Origin: Bacteroidota bacterium
Lineage (GTDB): Bacteria; Bacteroidota; Bacteroidia; Chitinophagales; Chitinophagaceae
Length of the DNA: 33,898 nucleotides
NCBI GenBank assembly: GCA_025356235.1
Contig: JANXUL010000199.1
Coordinates: 1-33,898 of the forward strand
Direction: 5' to 3'
The position numbers and the translations under genes were made by a program. Below, piece by piece: positions 25,087-32,495 of the stretch (its first letter is position 1; every line of letters begins with the position of its first letter). The notes under the pieces were generated by a model. It ran no database searches. It worked only from the letters and a program-made list of their open reading frames with translations, and was not told where the DNA came from.

Positions 25087-25127
25087 GTTAGTTGTTTAAT
25101 ACTACTTGCTTTGTTAGTTGTTTAATA
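25087..25127. repeat. 15-bp direct repeat at the tetR-emrA junction
   Basis: GTTAGTTGTTTAATA occurs twice, at 25087-25101 and 25113-25127, a spacing of 26 bases. The second copy covers the tetR stop codon. Read on the gene strand, each contains TATTAAACAA, which also occurs in the tetR operator (25758-25767). This may be a local duplication or a pair of operator half-sites. Confidence 0.55.
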
Positions 25128-25734
25128 AGTAGGAATGCATAATTTGTTTCAGGTGTTTGATAAGCCGGTCTCTGAATGATCGATCAGTATAGGGGTCGAA
25201 ATCGTTTTCGCGGTTAATCAACATAACACAGAGTGCTTTTGAAAGCATCACCTGGTTAATGGTTCCTATTAAAGTGGCCATGGTAAGTTCGGGATCTACT
25301 TTTTTAAATACCTTTTTTTTGATGCCCTGTTCAATAATGCTTCTCAATGTTTTAGTGTTCCTTACAAATACCTTAATAATGTTTTCATGCATTGCTTCCC
25401 TATCGCCCATTAGCAGTTCCTGGTGCAATACGCGGTGAAAAGATGGGTTGGACAGGATCTTAGCAACATAATTTTCTATAATGGCGTCTATCTTTTCAAT
25501 TTCAGTAAGCTCGGTATTGGCTTCTATCTCATCTAATTTTCCCCTCATGAAAGAAGCTTTGTATTCTACGATAGCCTCAAAAAGCTTGTCTTTCGAGCCA
25601 AAATAATAGTTCACCATGGCCACATTCACATCCGCGCGGGTGGCCAGGTCACGAATGGAACTACCCTCAAAACCCTTTTCGGCAAAAAGTTCTATGGCCG
25701 CATTCATAATATGTTCTTTCTTATCGGTAATCAT
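25114..25734 (-). CDS. TetR-family repressor of the efflux operon
   Basis: This one-component DNA-binding repressor senses a small ligand. I use ATG 25732-25734 (MITDKKEHIMNAAIELFAEK). A TTG in frame at 25767 would put the start inside the operator, so it is rejected. The N-terminal HTH contains GFEGSSIRDLATRADVNVAM followed by VNYYFGSKDKLFEAI. The C-terminal ligand-binding domain has about 150 residues, with CefD/AcrR-like helices (VLHQELLMGDREAMHENIIK). It is the first gene of the operon and reads away from the GH1 gene. Two overlapping palindromes 25 bases upstream of its start are the obvious autoregulatory target; drug export is then derepressed when ligand binds. Confidence 0.92.
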   Translation of the reverse strand: MITDKKEHIMNAAIELFAEKGFEGSSIRDLATRADVNVAMVNYYFGSKDKLFEAIVEYKASFMRGKLDEIEANTELTEIEKIDAIIENYVAKILSNPSFHRVLHQELLMGDREAMHENIIKVFVRNTKTLRSIIEQGIKKKVFKKVDPELTMATLIGTINQVMLSKALCVMLINRENDFDPYTDRSFRDRLIKHLKQIMHSYLLNN

Positions 25735-25758
25735 GCAATTGGATTTGAAAACGCAAAT

Positions 25759-25793
25759 ATTAAACAAATGTTTGAATTAAACAAACGTTTAAT
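25759..25793. promoter_or_regulatory. Tandem palindromic operator upstream of tetR
   Basis: Two palindromes follow each other 17 bases apart: ATTAAACAAATGTTTGAAT (25759-25777) and ATTAAACAAACGTTTAAT (25776-25793). The shared pattern is ATTAAAC-N4-GTTTRAT, with the second copy perfect over seven bases per arm. They lie 25-59 bases upstream of the tetR start in the tetR-GH1 divergent region (25735-25852), the place expected for TetR autoregulation. Control of the GH1 gene from the same site is possible but not shown. Confidence 0.75.
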
Positions 25794-25852
25794 TGATTTT
25801 TTAATCAGCCGCTTAGAAAATAACAATAGCTTAATCAGGTATTTCAACTTAT

Positions 25853-27238
25853 ATGGTCACTTTTGTGCAAACGTTTCACTTGTCATATCAGCAGAAAATA
25901 AACGCCCGTTCCTTTGGTCCCGATTTTTTATGGGGTGTTGCCATTGCTGCAGCCCAGAATGAGGGCGCGTATAATGTAGACGGGCGAGGGCTGTCTATCT
26001 GGGATACTTTCTCACGCCGTTCCGGCAAGATCAAAGGCGGTGCGAAACCTACGGAAGCCTGCGATTTTTACTATCGCTATAAAGACGACCTGATGCTGGT
26101 AAAAGCGCTGGGCTTTACCGTATTCCGTTTTTCCATTTCATGGAGCCGTATTTTGCCCGAAGGGATGGGGCGGGTAAATAAAGAAGGAATCGCTTTTTAT
26201 CACAAATTAATAGATGAATGTTTGCAATTGGGGCTGGTGCCTTATGTTACTTTGTATCATTGGGACCTGCCGCATGAATTGCAAAAGAATGGTGGGTGGA
26301 CAAGTCACCAGATGCTCAAGTGGTTCACCCGTTTTGTAACGGTTTGTTCGGAAGAATATGGCAACAATGTAAAAAACTGGATCATACTAAATGAACCCAT
26401 GGGTTTTACATCGTTGGGATATATGTTGGGCATGCATGCACCGGGTAAAACAGGACTTGGTAATTTTTTACCCGCAGTACACAATGCCGCGCTGTGCCAG
26501 GCCGAAGGTGGGCGCATAGTTCGTGCATTGGTTGGCAAAGCCAATATTGGTACCACTTTTTCATGCAGTGAGGTAATACCTTATACACAAAAAGAAGATG
26601 ATATATTGGCAGCCAAAAGGGCCGATGCTTTGCTAAACCGTTTGTTTATTGAACCAGCACTGGGCCGTGGATACCCGCAGGAAGAAAATTTTCCATTCCT
26701 TGAAAAATTACACCTGTATAACAAAGCATGGAAATATACAGAACGGATGAAATTTAATTTCGATTTTATCGGATTGCAAAATTATTTTCCCATCACAGTT
26801 AAATATAATGCGCTCATTCCTTACCTGCATGCGTCGGAAGTAAAAGCGGCTACCCGCAAAGTGCCTCATACAGCAATGGGCTGGGAAATTAATGCAGATA
26901 GTTTTCAGCGGATGATTAAACGTTTCTGGTTATATGGCGGTGTAAAAGAAATTATCGTAAGTGAGAATGGCGCAGCTTTTAAAGATGAACTGGTGAATGG
27001 GGTAGTAGATGATACACAGCGTATTGATTATTTTCAACAATATATCGCGGCTATGCTGCGGGCCAAAAAAGAAGGGGTAAACGTGAACGGCTACCTGGCA
27101 TGGACACTCACCGATAATTTCGAATGGTCAGAAGGGTATGCAGCAAGGTTCGGCCTTATCTACCTCGATTATAAGACCCAGTTGCGTACCATTAAAAACT
27201 CAGGTTATTGGTTCCGCGATTTTCTCAGGCAGGCATGA
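25853..27238 (+). CDS. GH1 family beta-glucosidase
   Basis: This retaining glycoside hydrolase releases glucose or related sugars from beta-linked disaccharides or aryl glucosides. It has 461 residues and no signal peptide, so it is cytoplasmic. The N-terminal family signature is FLWGVAIAAAQNEGAYNVDG (25-44). The acid/base Glu181 lies in WIILNEP and the nucleophile Glu371 in EIIVSENGAA. The sugar-binding LYHWDLP (135-141) and the EWSEGYAARFGL block (about 424-435) are also present. The gene is followed 38 bases later by the DUF3472-like/FKBP fusion gene on the same strand. Phospho-beta-glucosidase activity is less likely because Bacteroidota generally lack PTS uptake. Exact substrate preference is not predictable. 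Confidence 0.93.
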   Translation: MVTFVQTFHLSYQQKINARSFGPDFLWGVAIAAAQNEGAYNVDGRGLSIWDTFSRRSGKIKGGAKPTEACDFYYRYKDDLMLVKALGFTVFRFSISWSRILPEGMGRVNKEGIAFYHKLIDECLQLGLVPYVTLYHWDLPHELQKNGGWTSHQMLKWFTRFVTVCSEEYGNNVKNWIILNEPMGFTSLGYMLGMHAPGKTGLGNFLPAVHNAALCQAEGGRIVRALVGKANIGTTFSCSEVIPYTQKEDDILAAKRADALLNRLFIEPALGRGYPQEENFPFLEKLHLYNKAWKYTERMKFNFDFIGLQNYFPITVKYNALIPYLHASEVKAATRKVPHTAMGWEINADSFQRMIKRFWLYGGVKEIIVSENGAAFKDELVNGVVDDTQRIDYFQQYIAAMLRAKKEGVNVNGYLAWTLTDNFEWSEGYAARFGLIYLDYKTQLRTIKNSGYWFRDFLRQA

Positions 27239-27276
27239 GTTTCTTTTACTAAGTTTGATCACTTAAAAATCAAACT

Positions 27277-28941
27277 ATGTTTCGCTCTGCTTCAATCATC
27301 ATAATTGCCTGCATCAGCTCACTCATTTCGGCACAAACAGTTACCATTCCTGCGTATACCGGTTATGCAGTTCCTGCAGAAACGGATGAATCTTCCCTGT
27401 TTTCAGAAAAAAATGGCCTTCAGCAATGGAGCAATACAGGACAGGCAATCAGTTATTTTTTTTATATCCGTAAAGCAGGTAACCTCTCGGTCAGTATTAA
27501 TGCAAAGAATGCGGTGGCAGGCAGTACCCTTAGACTTTCTGTGGGAGGGAAAGTATTTTTAGTTACGATTCCCCTGTCAAAAAATTTTAAAACAATTAAA
27601 GCCGGATTGGTTACCATAAAAGATAGTGGCTTTTACCAGCTTACGATTGCTGCCGTAAAAAAAACCGGTAAAAACATTGCTGATATCCAGTCAATACAAC
27701 TAACGGGTTCGGCAACTGAAAATATGCACTTCAATACGAAAACCAGGCGCAACGCGGCTTCGGTGCATCTGCGTTATCCATTGGCAGATTCATTAAAAAA
27801 AACAGTTGCTTTTTATAATGAGATCACTATTCCAAACGGTTCCGATCATTTATATAGCTATTATATGGCTTGCGGTTTTGCCCGTGGTTATTTTGGAATA
27901 CAGGTAAACAGTGCTACAGAACGCCGCGTAATTTTTTCAGTATGGGATGCAGGTAAGGAAACCGCTGACCGGAATAAAGTAGCCGATTCAAACAAAGTAC
28001 AATTGATGGCCAAGGGCGACGAAGTTTTTGCTGAGGATTTTGGTAATGAAGGTACCGGTGGTCATAGCCATTGGGTATATCCCTGGAAAACAGGTCAAAC
28101 ATATAAATTAATGGTAACTGCATTAACAGATAGCGCCACACAAAGCACTATTTATACCGGTTATTTCTTTCTGCCTGAAGTACAAAAATGGAAACTCATA
28201 GCGAGCTTCAAAGCACCGAAAGACGGGCAATACCTTCGAAACCTCTATTCTTTTAATGAAAATTTCTTGGGTACTAATGGACAACTGCAACGAAAAGCCT
28301 TTTTCGGAAACCAATGGGTACAGAAAGAGAACGGACAATGGGTAGAATTAATGCAGAGCAACTTTTCTTATGACGCTACAGGTAAAGCCGGCGACAGAAT
28401 AGATTATGGTGCCGGTGTATTGGATGGGAAATTTTATTTGTGGAATGGTGGATTTCAAAAAGCTAATACAACATATTGGGAGATACTCTCCAGACCGGCT
28501 GCCAATCAAAAACCTGTTATTGACTGGACAAAGAATGCAGACAGTGCAAAACAGGCTGTCCGCGACCTGCAAATGATTCTTGATGCGGTTAAGGCAAAAC
28601 AGATTGATACAACGGGTAGTAAGGACGGTGTGTATTACCAAATTTTAAAAGAAGGTACCGGCGATTATGTTTCTATAAATGATACCGTAACTGTCTTTTA
28701 TAAAGGATATCTTTTAAAGGATGGAAGTGTTTTCGACCAGACAAAAGAAAACCCCGCAACATTTCCGCTGAAAAGATTAATCAAAGGGTGGCAGGTGGCT
28801 TTGCCTATGTGTAAAGTAGGTGGTAAGATCAGGGCATTTATTCCTTCTGGTCTGGCATACACTATCCGCAGCCGCAGCAAAGCTATCCCTCCAAACAGTG
28901 TATTGGTATTTGATGTGGAAGTAGTGCGTGTGAAGAAGTAA
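27277..28941 (+). CDS. DUF5077/DUF3472-like exported protein fused to a C-terminal FKBP-type peptidyl-prolyl isomerase
   Basis: This is a three-part exported protein of 554 residues. A signal peptide (1-19, ending SLISAQ) comes first. A DUF5077-like beta-sandwich (about 22-145) follows, then a DUF3472-like region (about 165-345) containing YMACGFARGYFGIQVNSATE, GTGGHSHWVYPWKTGQTYKL and AKGDEVFAEDFGNEGTGG. The C-terminal FKBP domain is about 451-554: VTVFYKGYLLKDGSVFDQT, LIKGWQVALPMCKVGGKIRA and FIPSGLAY, where the usual AYG reads AYT. The DUF3472 part looks like a carbohydrate-binding or lectin-like fold. The isomerase domain suggests an exported folding helper or a substrate-associated chaperone. 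Domain names for the first two regions rest on recognition without a search. Confidence 0.75.
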   Translation: MFRSASIIIIACISSLISAQTVTIPAYTGYAVPAETDESSLFSEKNGLQQWSNTGQAISYFFYIRKAGNLSVSINAKNAVAGSTLRLSVGGKVFLVTIPLSKNFKTIKAGLVTIKDSGFYQLTIAAVKKTGKNIADIQSIQLTGSATENMHFNTKTRRNAASVHLRYPLADSLKKTVAFYNEITIPNGSDHLYSYYMACGFARGYFGIQVNSATERRVIFSVWDAGKETADRNKVADSNKVQLMAKGDEVFAEDFGNEGTGGHSHWVYPWKTGQTYKLMVTALTDSATQSTIYTGYFFLPEVQKWKLIASFKAPKDGQYLRNLYSFNENFLGTNGQLQRKAFFGNQWVQKENGQWVELMQSNFSYDATGKAGDRIDYGAGVLDGKFYLWNGGFQKANTTYWEILSRPAANQKPVIDWTKNADSAKQAVRDLQMILDAVKAKQIDTTGSKDGVYYQILKEGTGDYVSINDTVTVFYKGYLLKDGSVFDQTKENPATFPLKRLIKGWQVALPMCKVGGKIRAFIPSGLAYTIRSRSKAIPPNSVLVFDVEVVRVKK

Positions 28942-29061
28942 CCATACTTCAAGAGCGAGGTTTACTATTGCGAAACAGCAGACTTACAGAAAATGCACGG
29001 GCTAAATAGTTCTTTAGTTGTAGTGTATATTTTGTAATTTGATTAATTAATTCCCCTTTAC

Positions 29062-29529
29062 ATGAGAACAGCCCGACAGCTATCTATTTTTTTGCTGGCT
29101 ATATCAGGTATTTCAGCTTTGTATAGCGGATACCAAATGATCAGTGACCCAACAGGTAATTCGCTCGGGCTACCTTTTTATTTACTGAATGGCTCTGCTT
29201 TTTCAGATTACTCCCTGCCGGGTTGGGTGATATTGGGTACAGTGGGTGTATTCAGTTTTGTTATTATTCTTTCCATCATCAAAAAAATTAAAACCTATTC
29301 TTTCCTCATCATACTGCAGGGTGTGATCATTTGTATCCTGATCATTTTACAGATGATATTATTGAGTGAAACATTTGTTATTCAATATGTTTCCCTGATA
29401 TTGGGCGGAGCTTTAATTGGATTGGGCGCATTGCAATACCAGCGAAGGATAGCTGTTGAAGCGGAGCACAAAGCAAATCCGCACGTAGCACCCAAGAGCC
29501 ATCATCATAAACACAGGAAGCAGAAATAG
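29062..29529 (+). CDS. Small four-helix membrane protein with histidine-rich C-terminal tail
   Basis: I do not recognise this 155-residue protein. It has four predicted transmembrane segments (about 7-24, 54-74, 80-103 and 108-126). The first two are separated by a polar loop with DPTGNSLGLPFYLLNGSAFS. The cytoplasmic or periplasmic C-terminal tail is highly basic and His-rich (AEHKANPHVAPKSHHHKHRK), possibly metal-binding. The start follows a 120-base gap after the FKBP fusion gene. It reads in the same direction as that gene but the spacing suggests its own promoter. No enzyme motif is visible. The reading frame ends TAG, followed within seven bases by a heptamer array. Confidence 0.6.
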   Translation: MRTARQLSIFLLAISGISALYSGYQMISDPTGNSLGLPFYLLNGSAFSDYSLPGWVILGTVGVFSFVIILSIIKKIKTYSFLIILQGVIICILIILQMILLSETFVIQYVSLILGGALIGLGALQYQRRIAVEAEHKANPHVAPKSHHHKHRKQK

Positions 29530-29535
29530 ACTATG

Positions 29536-29598
29536 TTGAATTTTGAATGTTGAATTTTAAATTAATTCAATCATTCAAAACTTAAAATTCAAAATAAC
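29536..29598. repeat. Heptamer hairpin array (TTGAATN / NATTCAA) between convergent genes
   Basis: Bases 29536-29598 parse into nine 7-nt units. TTGAATN words start at 29536, 29543 and 29550, and their complements start at 29564, 29571 and 29585 region. The best stem pairs 29541-29556 with 29564-29580 (one bulged base). It sits between a plus-strand stop (29529) and a minus-strand stop (29602), so it could terminate both. Confidence 0.78.
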
Positions 29599-29601
29599 CC
29601 C

Positions 29602-31098
29602 TTACTCTGCCAATAATTTCAGGTACACTCCATTGGTCCAGCCAAATCCATCCTGGTTGGGATATTCACCACCGCCAGCTTTACTTTCAGTATCGGTTAC
29701 ATTGTATTTCTCCATCATTTTACCGGTAGCAGCAAATACTTTTTCATTATTGTGCATCCAGTTTTGTCTTATTTTTTTGGCAATGGTACGATGGCCATAA
29801 GGAACTTTTTTCAAACCATGGTAAGCTATCCACTGTAACGGTGCCCAGCCATTGGGTGCATCCCATTGCTGGCCGGTTTTGTTAAGGGTAGTGAGCAGCC
29901 CACCGGGTTGTAAAAATTTTTCTTCAATTATCCTAGCAACTTTAATAGATTGTTCAAAATCAGCAACAGGAATAAATAAGGGAAAAGCACCTGCTAATGT
30001 GTAGGAAGCAGATTGTTGCTGATCTTTAAATTGATAATCAAAATAAAAACCTTTCTCTTCGTTCCAGCAATATTGTTGTATGGCTTTTTTTCGTTGACTT
30101 ATTTTCTGAAGAAATTTTTGAAATGTTAGCTGATCCTGGTTTTGATAAATAACGGAAAGCATTGTTTCCATAAAAAGCAATAAACAATTCAGGTCAACCG
30201 GTATAAGATTGGTTGTTTGAATGGTTTCCATAGTCAGTTCATCACGAAACCAACGGCTGCTGAAATCCCAGCCCGATTCGGCTGCGGCGCGGATATGGCG
30301 GTATATAACGGCAGGGTCTTTACCTGATTTTTTAGCAATATGGGTATCTTCTATAAACGCTTCGGGCCTTGGTGTATCCTGGTCATCCCAATAACGGTTA
30401 AGAATACTGCCATCCTGCATGAGCACCACACGGCGATGGGTAGGGTTGGTTGCTGTAAGCGTTTCTGCCCCATCCATCCAGAAGCCGTATTCTTTTTCTA
30501 ACGGTGTTTGGTATTTTAACAGAATAACATCCCCTTTTTCTTCCATTAGAACGGATACCATTAAAGCAAAAAAAGGAGGTTGTGAACGGCCGAGATAATA
30601 AGTGCGGTTACCATTGGGAATAAAACCTTCCCGGTTAATCAGGTAAGCGAAATTATCTACCATGTTTTGAATAATGTCAACTCTTTTGGATACCTGCAGG
30701 CCAAGCATGGTAAAATAACTGTCCCAATAATATACTTCTCTGAAACGTCCCCCTGGAACAATGTATTGATAAGGCAGGGGAATTAAGGTTCCGCCCTTCT
30801 GGTCAGGTGTTCTCGTTAACACATTCCATAATCCGGTTAGATGTTCGTGTAAGGATTTATCGGCAGAGGAATATTCGTTATCAGATGCTGCTGGCAGGAT
30901 AAAATTTTCGGTAACGAAAGTTTTCAGATCAAATCTCTGTTGGTTCTTTGCCAGTTCATATTTCAACAGGGTATCTTTCACTGTGGAACGGGGGATACAG
31001 TCTACAAAAAATTTCGAGTCGGAAAAAATCTCAGCTAACTGTACATCTTCATACAGTGGTGATAGGCTTTCAATATAAAAATGGGGCAGGATAGGCAT
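29602..31098 (-). CDS. Trehalase, GH37 family
   Basis: This enzyme hydrolyses trehalose to two glucose units by inversion. It has 498 residues and no signal peptide, so it is a cytoplasmic (TreF-type) trehalase. The first GH37 signature is VPGGRFREVYYWDSYF (114-129) and the second is QQWDAPNGWAPLQW. Predicted catalytic residues are Asp278 in ESGWDFSSRW and Glu478 in GGGEYPNQDGFGWTN, corresponding to Asp312 and Glu496 of the E. coli periplasmic enzyme. It is the last gene after an MFS porter (8-base gap) and fits a trehalose uptake-and-hydrolysis unit. It is not the phosphotrehalase TreC, which belongs to GH13. Confidence 0.95.
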   Translation of the reverse strand: MPILPHFYIESLSPLYEDVQLAEIFSDSKFFVDCIPRSTVKDTLLKYELAKNQQRFDLKTFVTENFILPAASDNEYSSADKSLHEHLTGLWNVLTRTPDQKGGTLIPLPYQYIVPGGRFREVYYWDSYFTMLGLQVSKRVDIIQNMVDNFAYLINREGFIPNGNRTYYLGRSQPPFFALMVSVLMEEKGDVILLKYQTPLEKEYGFWMDGAETLTATNPTHRRVVLMQDGSILNRYWDDQDTPRPEAFIEDTHIAKKSGKDPAVIYRHIRAAAESGWDFSSRWFRDELTMETIQTTNLIPVDLNCLLLFMETMLSVIYQNQDQLTFQKFLQKISQRKKAIQQYCWNEEKGFYFDYQFKDQQQSASYTLAGAFPLFIPVADFEQSIKVARIIEEKFLQPGGLLTTLNKTGQQWDAPNGWAPLQWIAYHGLKKVPYGHRTIAKKIRQNWMHNNEKVFAATGKMMEKYNVTDTESKAGGGEYPNQDGFGWTNGVYLKLLAE

Positions 31099-31106
31099 GA
31101 CTGATA

Positions 31107-32357
31107 TTATTGATGGCCAGGATTGGCTGCCTTGAATTTATTCTGTAATCGTTTAAATATAAACAGGCAGGTGATCAGTATAGCCATCGGTATCAGCGAA
31201 AAATAAAATGCTTTCTGCCCGCCATAACTTTCAAAAATATGACCTGTAATGATGGAGCCGGTAGTACCACCCAGTGCTGAGAATATGATGATAAGCCCAG
31301 ACATGGCCCCATGTTTTTGAACAGGTAACGTACTCAATATGATAGAATTTACTGCGGGGTAAATAGGTGCGATCAATAAACCGATTAAGGGAAAAATAAA
31401 AGCGGCAACAGGTGCATTGCCCCAGCCGGTAATAGGTTCACCAGATACTTTTTGTGCCAGGGGTATCGCTATTAACACCAAAGCGGCAGCCAATACCAGG
31501 CAGGAGGCCAGTACTAAAAACCAGTTCATTTTTTTGAGTAGTATCCCGGCCAGAAAACGCCCCAATGCGGTAGAACCGGCAAGTATGCTCGCCATTTGTA
31601 TACTAAGTGCGGCAGGTAAAAGCAATACTTTATTATTAAAGGTAGGTAGCCAGCTCATAATGCTTTGTTCAATCAACACATAAAAAAAAGCACAAAAAAC
31701 AAATACGAGCACAATGGGGGATACCATCAGTTTAAACATTTGCAGGAAGTCGCCTGCCAGTGAAGTGGGTTGTTGGTTTTTTATGGATGATTCGTCCAAA
31801 GGGGCCGCCAACAATAGTATAAACGCAAGTAACGAAATGGCACCGAGTAAATAATATACTTTGAGCCATTCGGTAGAGTGCGGATTATTATTATCTACAA
31901 AGGAGCTGAAAATAAAATAGCCCGTAAGAATGCCTACCATGAAAAACGATTCGATAAAATTCATCAGGCTAATATGTTCTTTCTCGTTTTTGGTTACCAG
32001 GCCAATGGTACTGTACACCGACATTTTAATCAATGCAAAACTGGCTCCTACAGCTGCAAATAATAATTTAGTCGCTCCGAAGCCGGTAGTAAAAGGCATG
32101 ATACAACAAACTACTGTAATAAAACCCAATGCAATCAGCATGGCATTTTTATAACCGATCCGGGTTATATAAGAAGAAAGTAAAAAAGAAACGATGGCGA
32201 TACTGAAATCTTTAAAAGCTTCCAATACAGAAGCCGATCCCTGCGAGATACCATAATTATTCTGCACCTGTAAAATAACCGTTCCCACACTGTTCAGTAA
32301 AATGGCAAATACAAAATAGTTAAGAAACAGCGAAGCTTTGATCTTCCAGTTTTTCAT
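31107..32357 (-). CDS. MFS transporter, probable sugar (trehalose/disaccharide) porter
   Basis: This inner-membrane carrier of the major facilitator superfamily has 416 residues and about 12 hydrophobic helices. A central loop at about 185-200 (DESSIKNQQPTSLAGDF) separates the two halves. The first half has an RIGYKNAMLIALG segment equivalent to motif A (66-78). The second half has ALGRFLAGILLKKMNWF at the corresponding position. It resembles the sugar-porter clusters near FucP-type transporters. It overlaps the trehalase operon with only eight bases between them, so trehalose or a related glucose disaccharide is the natural substrate guess. That substrate is an inference from position, not from residues. 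Confidence 0.8.
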   Translation of the reverse strand: MKNWKIKASLFLNYFVFAILLNSVGTVILQVQNNYGISQGSASVLEAFKDFSIAIVSFLLSSYITRIGYKNAMLIALGFITVVCCIMPFTTGFGATKLLFAAVGASFALIKMSVYSTIGLVTKNEKEHISLMNFIESFFMVGILTGYFIFSSFVDNNNPHSTEWLKVYYLLGAISLLAFILLLAAPLDESSIKNQQPTSLAGDFLQMFKLMVSPIVLVFVFCAFFYVLIEQSIMSWLPTFNNKVLLLPAALSIQMASILAGSTALGRFLAGILLKKMNWFLVLASCLVLAAALVLIAIPLAQKVSGEPITGWGNAPVAAFIFPLIGLLIAPIYPAVNSIILSTLPVQKHGAMSGLIIIFSALGGTTGSIITGHIFESYGGQKAFYFSLIPMAILITCLFIFKRLQNKFKAANPGHQ

Positions 32358-32367
32358 TTGTATAGTT

Positions 32368-32482
32368 GGGGTTATAGGGGTTAAAAAAGGTTAAAGGGGT
32401 TAAAGAGGTTAAATAAATAATATACTTGTTTAACCTCTTTAACCTTTTTAACCTCTTTAACTTCTTCAGTTTCTTCAACATC
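32368..32482. repeat. Nonamer hairpin array (GGTTAAANN) between lactonase and MFS genes
   Basis: The left arm has five units built on GGTTAWA (32368-32413, nominal period 9, with one inserted A). The right arm has six in-phase 9-nt units from 32429 to 32482, built on TTTAACCTC, with decay in the last two. A perfect 16-bp stem pairs 32398-32413 with 32429-32444 around a 15-nt loop. It lies between two genes on the same strand, so it can act as a partial terminator or transcript-stability element. Confidence 0.85.
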
Positions 32483-32495
32483 CTACTCAATATCA

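Noticed and set aside
25087-25127. The tetR-emrA direct repeat as another heptamer array
   Set aside because: The repeat distance is 26 bases, not a multiple of seven, and there is no inverted arm.
28935-28950. 6-bp hairpin (GAAGTA/TACTTC) over the stop of the FKBP fusion gene as a terminator
   Set aside because: The stem is short and has no following T-run, so it is likely chance.
29602-31098. Phosphotrehalase or other GH13 enzyme
   Set aside because: Both GH37 signatures are present and no GH13 motifs are seen.
13135-32482. Hairpin arrays as copies of one MITE or REP family
   Set aside because: Words differ between most loci, and there are no conserved ends, target-site duplications or a RAYT transposase gene in the window. 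Only the 13135 and 16270 arrays share a word.
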